A stretch of DNA of 64,000 nucleotides, from NCBI RefSeq assembly GCF_009761815.1, contig NZ_RWIN01000039.1, forward strand, positions 1-64,000, given 5' to 3'. The DNA is from Pseudomonas sp. PB120. Lineage in GTDB: Bacteria > Pseudomonadota > Gammaproteobacteria > Pseudomonadales > Pseudomonadaceae. Numbering within the stretch: position 1 is the stretch's first letter; every line of letters starts with the position of its first letter. Made by a program: the position numbers and the translations under genes. This document shows, piece by piece, positions 57,641 through 64,000 of the stretch. The notes under the pieces were generated by a model. It had not been told where the DNA came from. It ran no database searches and saw only the letters and a list, made by a program, of their open reading frames with translations.

Positions 57641-57819
57641 TGCCGCGTTTAAAGCAAAAGCACCCACTCTTGCATTGAGTCATAAGCATAACCGTCTTCC
57701 TGTCCCGCAACGTAGTCGGATACGGTGCTCTGTCTTTGATGAGGCTCGTTCATTAAACTTCAACCGAGGACGCCAGTGGCTGGCTCCTATGCGCGGGGCA
57801 GGCGCATAGGGTGTTTGAC

Positions 57820-57980
57820 GGTTGGGTCTAGCTTTCACGACCAAGCTGTAAGGTTTAGGAAAATCATACGCTCTGCGGCGTTGTTGCCGATCGGCAGGCA
57901 CCTTTCTCGACGTAGGATCAGGTTCGTGCAGAAACTCTCAAGATAGCTGATGGCTTACCCCAGGGCCTGAAGCAGGAACT
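57820..57980 (-). pseudogene. Decayed IS66-family transposase remnant
   Basis: On the minus strand the frame reads AISYLESFCTNLILRRERCL and LPIGNNAAERMIFLNLTAWS, then a stop. IS66 TnpC proteins carry the equivalent A-I-x-Y-L-x-x-x-W-x-x-L-x-x-x-L-x-x-G-x-L-P-I-x-N-N-A-A-E-R motif near the C terminus. Only about 50 codons remain, with at least one further internal stop just upstream. Confidence 0.72.
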
Positions 57981-58284
57981 GAGGTCTTGCCAATCCAATT
58001 AGTGACTGCGCAGCACTGGCAGTGCTTTGCTCCAGACGACCTATTTTCCGTTGTCCGTCGCAAACCACCTTAAGGCCCGACACCCTATGACGTATTGATT
58101 ATGTTTGACTTAAAATTAACTATGAGGGTTATGGCATGTAAAGAAGGTCTCTTCCAATTTTGACGTATGGTTGGCGAAAAACAACGTCAAGGAGCGCAAT
58201 TTTATGCCCATCGTGCTATTTTTTGCCTTGAGTGAGCCTTTGATAACAAAAGTATTACAATAACAAAGCTAATGCGGAGCTAGA
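57981..58284. other. Non-coding remainder of the insertion-sequence scar
   Basis: No gene is seen between the IS66 remnant and the methyltransferase gene. The base composition shifts from mixed to clearly AT-rich near 58090, marking the edge of the AT-rich cluster that follows. Confidence 0.5.
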
Positions 58285-58950
58285 ATGGATAATAGATCAG
58301 AAATTTTAGAAGCTGAGTATCAGGCACGATTTGAAGTAAATGAAAAGTACAGAGATTCAGTCTGGAAACTTATTTGCTCTGAAATTTTATCTAAATATAT
58401 TAAACCAAATCACACAGTACTCGATCTTGGTGCTGGGTGGGGCGAATTCACCAGAAACATAAAAGCCCATAAAAAATATTCGATGGATCTTAACCCAGAG
58501 TGTGGTAAGCGAGTTGAGGGTGTCTCGCAGTTTCTTCAACAGGACTGTTCTGCCCCTTGGCCCATTGATGCAGATTCTTTAGATATTGTATTTACAAGCA
58601 ATTTTTTAGAGCATTTACCCGACAAAAACTTAATAGATAAAACTTTAAGTGAAGCTTATCGATCATTGAAAAAAGGCGGACTCATAATCTGCATAGGGCC
58701 GAACATTCAATACCTTCCTGGTCTTTACTGGGATTATTGGGATCATTACACACCCATAACGGGCGCTTCTATGGCAGAAGCCCTAAGTTTACAGAAGTTT
58801 ATCGTAACTCGAAGAACCGATCGATTCCTTCCATATACGATGTCTGGTGGCGGAAATCCGCCGCTTTTATTTGTTTCTGCATATCTAAGGATGCCGTTCT
58901 TTTGGCGATTTTTTGGAAAACAATTTTTTGTAATTGGAAAGAAGCAGTAA
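58285..58950 (+). CDS. Class I SAM-dependent methyltransferase
   Basis: The 221-residue protein carries motif I HTVLDLGAGWGEFTRNIKAHKKYSMDLNPE at about 50-79 and the later LDIVFTSNFLEHLPDKNLIDKTLSEAYRSLKKGGLIICIGPN, typical of methyltransferase type 11. The C-terminal part (YWDYWDHYTPITGASMAEAL) suggests a small-molecule or sugar-lipid substrate. GGAG precedes the ATG. The gene is AT-rich, and its stop is directly followed by the ATG of a GtrA gene, so the two act together, perhaps in modifying and flipping a polyprenyl-linked sugar. Confidence 0.85.
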   Translation: MDNRSEILEAEYQARFEVNEKYRDSVWKLICSEILSKYIKPNHTVLDLGAGWGEFTRNIKAHKKYSMDLNPECGKRVEGVSQFLQQDCSAPWPIDADSLDIVFTSNFLEHLPDKNLIDKTLSEAYRSLKKGGLIICIGPNIQYLPGLYWDYWDHYTPITGASMAEALSLQKFIVTRRTDRFLPYTMSGGGNPPLLFVSAYLRMPFFWRFFGKQFFVIGKKQ

Positions 58951-59334
58951 ATGAGCGAAGTGATAAAGTTCCTTCTTGTTGGCGGCATCTCAGCTTTCTT
59001 GAACTGGTCATCCCGTTTTATATTTTCAATATGGGCTAGTTATGAAATCGCTGTGGTATTAGCATTTTTTGTTGGGCTCTTGGCTGGCTTTGTTTTAATG
59101 CGAGCATTTGTATTCCAAACAAGTCAGAAGTCAGTTTTTCGTCAAACCGCATACTATATTGTTGTTAATATGTTCGCGCTTGCTATTACTTGGGCGGTTA
59201 GCGTGTATTTGGCGAAAGTTATATTTCCAGCGATAGGCTTTTATAACGGAGCAGAGGGAACTGCTCATCTTATTGGTATTTCTGCTCCAATGGTGACGAG
59301 CTATTTTGGGCACAAGTATCTGACATTTAAGTAG
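58951..59334 (+). CDS. GtrA family membrane protein
   Basis: The 127-residue protein has four membrane segments and the GtrA pattern: FLLVGGISAFLNWSSRFIF at the start, LAGFVLMRAFVFQTS in the middle (the N/R-x-x-x-x-F motif) and YFGHKYLTFK at the end. GtrA proteins are thought to move polyprenyl-phosphate sugars across the inner membrane. It adjoins the methyltransferase stop with no gap and faces a homologous GtrA gene at 59531. Confidence 0.88.
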   Translation: MSEVIKFLLVGGISAFLNWSSRFIFSIWASYEIAVVLAFFVGLLAGFVLMRAFVFQTSQKSVFRQTAYYIVVNMFALAITWAVSVYLAKVIFPAIGFYNGAEGTAHLIGISAPMVTSYFGHKYLTFK

Positions 59335-59437
59335 CTGGCAGCCAGGATGAATGTACTGCTTTTGTGAGGGGTATCTAAGAAAAGGACGGGAAGATGCTTT
59401 CTCTATGATCAAGCAATTGACTTTCGTTCCTTTGTAG

Positions 59438-59468
59438 AAAAAAAGCCCGACTTTTGACGGGCTTTTTT
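59438..59468. terminator. Rho-independent terminator between convergent GtrA genes
   Basis: AAAAAAGCCCG (59438-59448) pairs with CGGGCTTTTTT (59458-59468) around a loop of nine bases. A and T runs on both sides make it bidirectional. Confidence 0.93.
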
Positions 59469-59530
59469 AAATTTCTATTTTGATAGATTCGTATTTGATG
59501 CAGCCAAAATTCTAGGTGTTTTTATGTGTA

Positions 59531-59929
59531 TTATTTAAATGACCATCTGCTGTGTCCAATATAGCTGGCAAAAACCGGAAATATTACCCCGGTAGCGTGT
59601 GATATTTCTTTAACATAAAAAGTTATCCCGAGTGTTGGCAGGGCGTAGTAAGCCAGTCCCATGGTAACTAACCACGTTTGCAAAGCTGCAGCTAAATTTA
59701 CAACAATAAAATAACCGATTGAATGATGTATCGGTTGTTCTGATTCCGTAAATACAAATAATTTAGCCAGAATGAAGGCAGTTATCATTCCTGTAATATA
59801 AGCAAGAATTACCGCAAGCGAAAAATCGGTCCACTGATTATAAAAAATCCGTGAGCCAAAATTTACGGTTGCAGCCACACCCCCAGTTATGAGAAAGATG
59901 AAAAACTGTTTAGTTAGAAAACGGTGCAT
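59531..59929 (-). CDS. GtrA family membrane protein (possible polyprenyl-phospho-arabinose flippase)
   Basis: The 132-residue protein (MHRFLTKQFFIFLITGGVAATVNFGSRIFYNQW...) has four membrane segments, TAFILAKLFVFTES and a C-terminal SYIGHSRWSFK. It is related to the GtrA protein at 58951. The ATG at 59929 overlaps the stop of the preceding FAD oxidoreductase gene by one base, making it the last gene of the minus-strand operon containing the DprE1/DprE2 homologues. In mycobacteria a GtrA-family protein (Rv3789) is encoded beside dprE1-dprE2, so a role with the same lipid-linked sugar is inferred. Confidence 0.87.
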   Translation of the reverse strand: MHRFLTKQFFIFLITGGVAATVNFGSRIFYNQWTDFSLAVILAYITGMITAFILAKLFVFTESEQPIHHSIGYFIVVNLAAALQTWLVTMGLAYYALPTLGITFYVKEISHATGVIFPVFASYIGHSRWSFK

Positions 59930-61215
59930 CAACGAGTCGCATCCTTGGCCAGCTTTCTTCCAAAATCAATACTTTCGGAAATACCTCTATCCTCAGGATA
60001 ATAATAAGATGTATCTGCCGCCCAAAGCCCTTCTATTGGAAGTTTTGCGGGAGGGAGATCGTCTAGATATCCTGGTTGACAAATTGGTTGAGCATAGCGA
60101 TAGCGGCTCGCGCGTATGTCGATAAAGTCTTCTTCAGACAATTGAGGATTTATTTTCTGCAAATACGAACGGACTTTATTAATAAAATTTTCGTCTGGTT
60201 CTGAGAATTTAGGGTGCTCACCTGGTATGTAAAACGGCACGTAGACAATATGATGGTCAAGTGGCCGGAGATTAGTGTATTCAACCAGGCCGGGAATATC
60301 CATTTCGGGGTCGTTAGTGTTTAACCAAAAATTCTCAGTGACGGCTTTCCTAAGTTTGACTATGACACATACAACTGCAATATTTTTTACGGATCTAAAT
60401 TTTTCCAGTATGTGCACGGGAAGATCAGGCATAATCGATGCGACGTACGGCAACGGTATGGTGCTAATGATTTTATTGAAGTGCACAGTGGCACCATCGA
60501 CTTCTAACCCGCGGACTTCCCCGTTTTCGATAATAACTTTTTTGACAGGCGATTTGAGTTGGATTTCACCGCCGTTAGCTAAAATGTGATCGCGCATGGC
60601 ATTTAGAAGGGTATCCGAACCACCTTCCAGATAACCCAATTTTTCTCTGAATAAGCTATAGCGAGATCGGCCAATACGTCTGATACGACTCCAGATCCAT
60701 GCAGCGGAAAGGTTATCTGTATAGTCATAAAATTTGTAATCGAAAAGCCTGCGCCATAGCACTTCATAGGCCTCGCTACCAACCCAGCGTCGAATCCAAC
60801 CAGTTGCCTCTACGTGGTCTAAGGGTTTCCAGTTGTTTCGTTTTGTTGATAAAAATGCGTGTAATCCATACCGAAACTTCGCTACGAGGCTCAGTCCGCG
60901 AAATTTGAGCAATGCGAAAGGGTTTCCCCATGGTTGTAACTCATTTTGGTACCAGTAACCCATTTTGGTTTCGACCCAACGCATCTGGTCTGCCAAATCT
61001 AGCTCGTCTAATACATTCAGAAACGCATGATCAGAAATACAGTGAAAATGATAGTAGCGCTCGATACTTAATCCCGAGAAATCGAATGCTGCGGTCATAC
61101 CGCCAACTCGATCGTCAGCCTCAAATACAATAGGGTTATATCCATCCCGTGATAGTTGATAAGCTACAGCCAAACCCATTGGCCCCGCACCTAATATAGC
61201 TATGCGCTTGTCCAT
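59929..61215 (-). CDS. NAD(P)/FAD-dependent oxidoreductase, amine oxidase/UDP-galactopyranose-mutase-like
   Basis: The 428-residue protein starts MDKRIAILGAGPMGLAVAYQLSRDGYNPIVFEADDRVGGM, a clear FAD-binding GxGxxG followed by the second signature DDRVGGM. It has further hallmarks in IISTIPLPYVASIMPDL and the C-terminal PIEGLWAADTSYYYPEDRGISESIDFGRKLA, which closes over FAD. The fold is that of the protoporphyrinogen oxidase/UGM group, found in several glycan clusters. The reaction cannot be told; a sugar- or polyprenol-linked substrate is likely from context. It lies 2 bp after the epimerase gene. Confidence 0.82.
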   Translation of the reverse strand: MDKRIAILGAGPMGLAVAYQLSRDGYNPIVFEADDRVGGMTAAFDFSGLSIERYYHFHCISDHAFLNVLDELDLADQMRWVETKMGYWYQNELQPWGNPFALLKFRGLSLVAKFRYGLHAFLSTKRNNWKPLDHVEATGWIRRWVGSEAYEVLWRRLFDYKFYDYTDNLSAAWIWSRIRRIGRSRYSLFREKLGYLEGGSDTLLNAMRDHILANGGEIQLKSPVKKVIIENGEVRGLEVDGATVHFNKIISTIPLPYVASIMPDLPVHILEKFRSVKNIAVVCVIVKLRKAVTENFWLNTNDPEMDIPGLVEYTNLRPLDHHIVYVPFYIPGEHPKFSEPDENFINKVRSYLQKINPQLSEEDFIDIRASRYRYAQPICQPGYLDDLPPAKLPIEGLWAADTSYYYPEDRGISESIDFGRKLAKDATR

Positions 61216-61217
61216 GC

Positions 61218-62153
61218 TTAGAACTCCAATACTATCTTGCTGTACGTCGGATCATTAAATGTTTCGTTAATGGCGTCTGAAAATTTAGTGTAATTAACGC
61301 CAAATATTTTTGGCCAGTCAATCACCTCAAATTCGTCTTTAGCACTTAGTGCAGCAAGCTGCTGTGTTGTAAAAGGAGGGTTTTTATCGAATAACGACCA
61401 CGCCCAAATTAATAAATAAAACAAGCTATATGGGATTTTAGCGATAAATGTCTTGGATTTCGTTGCTCGTTTTATTTCTCGAATAATATCTATGTAGTCA
61501 ATTTTTTCGTGCCCGGAAATGTTGTAAATTCCGCCTTGTACTCTATTTTGTATGCAGCTAATAATCACGTTGCAAAAGTCGCCAACGTACAAGGGTTGAC
61601 GCATGTATCGACCGTTCCCTGGTATGGGAAAAACTGGAACTCTTTTCATGAAACGAGAAAGCCAACCCAAATGCTTTCGGTCAAACCAACCGAACATTAA
61701 AGTCGGGCGCAGGATAGGGCACATGATTCCACTATCAACTACCATTTTTTCCTGTATTTTTTTTGTATCAGTATAATAGTCTTCGGCAACCGATTCGACG
61801 ACTGAAGAGCTAATATGCACCAAATAAGGATTGTTAGATGATTTGATTGTTTCGAGAATATGACGCGTTGAGTCGACGTTGTTTTGTACAAACTCTTGAT
61901 AATCGTTACCACCAATTTGCGCCTGTAACATTACGACGATATCGGCGTCCGAAAAATGCCTTTGCCATTCGCCAGTGTTAGCGAGGTCTGCAAATTCGAC
62001 TGTGATGTCTGGGTGAACGGTTTTAAGGATTTTTATGTTGGCTTTGTGTTTGTCGAGTACAACAATATTCTTATAACCTTTGCCCTTGAGCCTTGCGACT
62101 AAGTTCTGACCCACCAAGCCAGCGCCACCTGGAAGAATAATTTTATGTTTCAT
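61218..62153 (-). CDS. NAD-dependent epimerase/dehydratase family protein
   Basis: The 311-residue extended SDR begins MKHKIILPGGAGLVGQNLVARLKGKGYKNIVVLDKHKAN, with GGAGLVGQ as cofactor loop. The active site shows SSSVVESVAEDYYTDTKKIQEKMV with Y-x-x-x-K in YTDTK. The C-terminal part is PLYVGDFCNVIISCIQ. The ATG at 62153 is chosen because the homology begins there; an earlier in-frame ATG at 62186 lacks a ribosome binding site. It could be a nucleotide-sugar epimerase or reductase of the same pathway as its neighbours; the substrate is unknown. Confidence 0.84.
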   Translation of the reverse strand: MKHKIILPGGAGLVGQNLVARLKGKGYKNIVVLDKHKANIKILKTVHPDITVEFADLANTGEWQRHFSDADIVVMLQAQIGGNDYQEFVQNNVDSTRHILETIKSSNNPYLVHISSSVVESVAEDYYTDTKKIQEKMVVDSGIMCPILRPTLMFGWFDRKHLGWLSRFMKRVPVFPIPGNGRYMRQPLYVGDFCNVIISCIQNRVQGGIYNISGHEKIDYIDIIREIKRATKSKTFIAKIPYSLFYLLIWAWSLFDKNPPFTTQQLAALSAKDEFEVIDWPKIFGVNYTKFSDAINETFNDPTYSKIVLEF

Positions 62154-62236
62154 AATGCAATCCGCTGTTTCTTTTGTTGAGGTCATCAGGCAGTACTCGA
62201 AAATACTTAATGGACTGATCTGATATCAATCGTTAA

Positions 62237-62977
62237 TCAGAGAGAAAGGCGTTTGAAAATTAAACTAGGTATCATTTTTATGATAAACATTACGATCGCC
62301 CAAGCTCCGGGAGTGTAAAGGGTATCAACATTCTTCTGAATACCTCTAGTGATTTGCAATGCTACCTTGTCTGGGCTCGCTACTAGGCGAGGGGGCAATG
62401 ATAGTTCTCTGGTCATCGGGGTATCGACGAAGCCTGGCTTAATCGTCATCACATGCACCCCCACCTTAAAGAGACGTGCCCTTAACCCTTCGCAAAATGT
62501 AGAGACAGCCGCCTTAGCCGTGCCGTACAGGTAATTTGACTGTCTGCCTCGGTCTCCCGCGACGGAGGAGATTACAGCCAAGGCGCCACAACGTTGTATC
62601 TCAAAATGATTTGCCAATACAGTCAGAAGTGCGATGACGGACGTACCGTTATTAGTAAACTCCTGTAAGGCGACGTCTACCCTCTGCTCACACGTTTTTT
62701 GATCAGGAAGGGTCCCGTGTGCTATTAACGCAATATCAATCTGTCGAAAAGATAACAAACAAGTTTCAAGCATTTTACTGTGTGCCGAAAAATCAGCAGC
62801 ATCCATAATGTATGTAACTACGTTTTTAGCTCCGCGTGTTTCCAAATCGGCAGCTGTCTGCTTCAGTTTCTCATTATTGCGGCCTACCAAAAAAAAATTT
62901 GCACCTTGCTCGGCCCATAAACGCGAACAAGCAATCGCAATTGTTGAATTAGCGCCTATGATAAGAACATTTTTCAT
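62237..62977 (-). CDS. DprE2-like decaprenylphosphoryl-2-keto-ribose reductase (SDR)
   Basis: The 246-residue SDR has the loop LIIGANSTIAIACSRLWAEQGA and the active site VISSVAGDRGRQSNYLYGTAKAAVSTFCEGLRARL with Tyr and Lys in YGTAK. The end, TPGAWAIVMFIIKMIPSLIFKRLSL, parallels the hydrophobic C terminus of mycobacterial DprE2, where the VMMVLRHIPRSIFRKL-type helix likely contacts the polyprenol. DprE2 reduces the 2-keto sugar from DprE1 to D-arabinose. The ATG overlaps the stop of the DprE1-like gene by 4 bp, so the two are translationally coupled. Assignment rests on these matches from memory. Confidence 0.87.
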   Translation of the reverse strand: MKNVLIIGANSTIAIACSRLWAEQGANFFLVGRNNEKLKQTAADLETRGAKNVVTYIMDAADFSAHSKMLETCLLSFRQIDIALIAHGTLPDQKTCEQRVDVALQEFTNNGTSVIALLTVLANHFEIQRCGALAVISSVAGDRGRQSNYLYGTAKAAVSTFCEGLRARLFKVGVHVMTIKPGFVDTPMTRELSLPPRLVASPDKVALQITRGIQKNVDTLYTPGAWAIVMFIIKMIPSLIFKRLSL

Positions 62978-64000
62978 TTTGTAACTCTCTGCCAGAAACG
63001 GGAAACTAGTGTGGGGTCGCGCATTGATTCAAGGCGTTCCCACTCAGGGTATGCTTTTCGGAAATCAGCGCCTTTCATATGTGCGTCTTTTGCCGGGTAT
63101 AGACGTCCACCCGACAAACGCACTATTTCATCTAGTTGATTGAATAATTTATTTAGTTTTAGGTTCTGCGGAAAGTCTAATGCTAGTGAGGTTCCGGGTA
63201 ATGGGAAAGACATTAGGCCAGGAGATTGAATATCACCACAGCGTTTTAGCACTGCCAGAAAAGATCCTTGCCCGTGATTGGCAATAGATCTAAGTAAATC
63301 TGCAATAGCCATTTCTGAGTTTTCATCAGGAATCACACATTGGTACTGCTGAAAACCTCTTCGGCCGTATATTCGATTCCAATTATTAATACGATCGAGG
63401 GGGTAGAAGAAAGACTCGTAGCTATTACGTTGTTGTTTAGTGTTTCGTGGGTGTGCGCGCCAATATAATTCGTTAAAAGCACGCAGGGAGTAGTTATTTA
63501 CCACAGAAATAGGCGGTGTGAGTGGGATGTTCACTTTGTTCGAGGGATTTACTGATAGTGAGCCGTACTGGGCATGATCACCTACTATATAAACTCCCCG
63601 CCCCATATTGCTTCCGGATGCAAGACAGTCGATCCAAGCAACACTATACTCGTGCTTATGATCAAGCCCCGCAGATAAATCAAAAAACTCCTTAAGTTTA
63701 CCAAAACGCACAACGTGGCTATCGATAAAGCTTGAGTTAATTGGCGTTAGCTGAATTTCCGCAACAGTGATAAGTCCGGTAAGCCCAAGTCCACCAATGG
63801 TTGCTGAAAACATCTCGACGTTTTCGGAGGGGGAACAATGCATATAGCCATTGTCGCTTCGTATGAGGTCGAAACTAAGGAGGTGATTACCAAATGTTCC
63901 TTTTTTATGGTGGTTTTTTCCATGCACATCGTTAGCTATCGCGCCTCCAACTGTTGCAAATTGGGTTCCAGGAGTCACAGAAAGAAACCATCCCTTCGGT
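62974..64000 (-). CDS. DprE1-like FAD-binding oxidase, partial (5' end beyond the window)
   Basis: The frame is open to the window edge; 342 codons are seen, lacking the N terminus. The FAD-binding part PGTQFATVGGAIANDVHGKNHHKKGTFGNH closely matches mycobacterial DprE1 (TVGGAIACDIHGKNHH). Further matches are FFYPLDRINNWNRIYGRRGFQQYQCVIP, GLMSFPLPG and SGGRLYPAKDAHMKG, the last with the equivalent of catalytic Lys418. The position of the drug-target Cys387 is alanine (TSLALDFP versus WNICVDFP). DprE1 oxidises the 2'-hydroxyl of polyprenylphosphoryl-D-ribose in the periplasm. The start codon lies beyond position 64000. Confidence 0.88.
   Translation of the reverse strand, partial: PKGWFLSVTPGTQFATVGGAIANDVHGKNHHKKGTFGNHLLSFDLIRSDNGYMHCSPSENVEMFSATIGGLGLTGLITVAEIQLTPINSSFIDSHVVRFGKLKEFFDLSAGLDHKHEYSVAWIDCLASGSNMGRGVYIVGDHAQYGSLSVNPSNKVNIPLTPPISVVNNYSLRAFNELYWRAHPRNTKQQRNSYESFFYPLDRINNWNRIYGRRGFQQYQCVIPDENSEMAIADLLRSIANHGQGSFLAVLKRCGDIQSPGLMSFPLPGTSLALDFPQNLKLNKLFNQLDEIVRLSGGRLYPAKDAHMKGADFRKAYPEWERLESMRDPTLVSRFWQRVTK

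Overview
The window is a chromosome segment of a Pseudomonas, most likely of the P. fluorescens complex. Three things support this. The gene order gyrA-serC-pheA-hisC-tyrA/aroA-cmk-rpsA flanked by mtnA, mtaD, ubiG, mupP and yciK, and the cob cluster followed by marR/MFS/glutathione peroxidase/fadL, both match Pseudomonas synteny as I remember it. The many short GCGAGCAGGCTCGC-type palindromes are typical of Pseudomonas REP elements. Most genes have high-GC Pseudomonas-like codon use.

Layout. 0.1-2.1 kb: a PQQ-type sugar dehydrogenase lipoprotein and a hypothetical protein, both on the minus strand. 2.2-11.5 kb: a cobalamin riboswitch followed by a tightly overlapping operon cobO-cobB-bluB-cobD-cobC-cobQ, a REP pair, then cobU-cobT-cobC(phosphatase)-cobS, which covers the late, oxygen-independent half of B12 synthesis and assembly. 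11.6-16.5 kb: a MarR regulator and an MFS exporter sharing a palindromic operator, a 40-residue membrane peptide, a secreted glutathione peroxidase, a FadL-like porin and small conserved proteins. 17.4-31.3 kb: a sel1-like protein, RmuC, a 1156-residue transporter-histidine kinase-receiver hybrid, a TetR/MFS divergent pair, a TDT-family permease, a LplT-PlsC fusion, a diguanylate cyclase, YciK and MupP. 31.3-46.0 kb: core metabolism (ubiG, mtaD, mtnA, gyrA, serC, pheA, hisC, tyrA-aroA fusion, cmk, rpsA).

From 46 kb the character changes. Between rpsA and ihfB, usually close neighbours, lies about 4.7 kb with AT-rich cargo: a large membrane protein, an FkbM methyltransferase and a small lipoprotein. 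After ihfB and lapA comes an O-antigen type locus: rmlB-rmlD-rmlA, without rmlC, then a family 2 glycosyltransferase, a WbpV-like 4-reductase and a WbpL-like initiating transferase. It ends at about 0.9 kb of decayed insertion sequences, with recognisable remnants of an IS3/IS2-group OrfA and an IS66 transposase. Beyond this scar, from 58.3 kb to the window end, the DNA is clearly AT-rich: a methyltransferase plus GtrA pair on the plus strand faces a minus-strand operon with a DprE1-like oxidase (cut by the window edge), a DprE2-like reductase, an epimerase, an FAD oxidoreductase and a second GtrA protein.

The most interesting system is this last one. The DprE1/DprE2/GtrA set is the module mycobacteria use to make and flip polyprenyl-phosphoryl D-arabinofuranose. 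Its presence next to an O-antigen locus suggests that this Pseudomonas decorates a surface glycan or pilin with D-arabinose. The DprE1 homologue has alanine where the benzothiazinone target cysteine of the mycobacterial enzyme lies. I saw no tRNA, rRNA, CRISPR array or intact transposase in the window.
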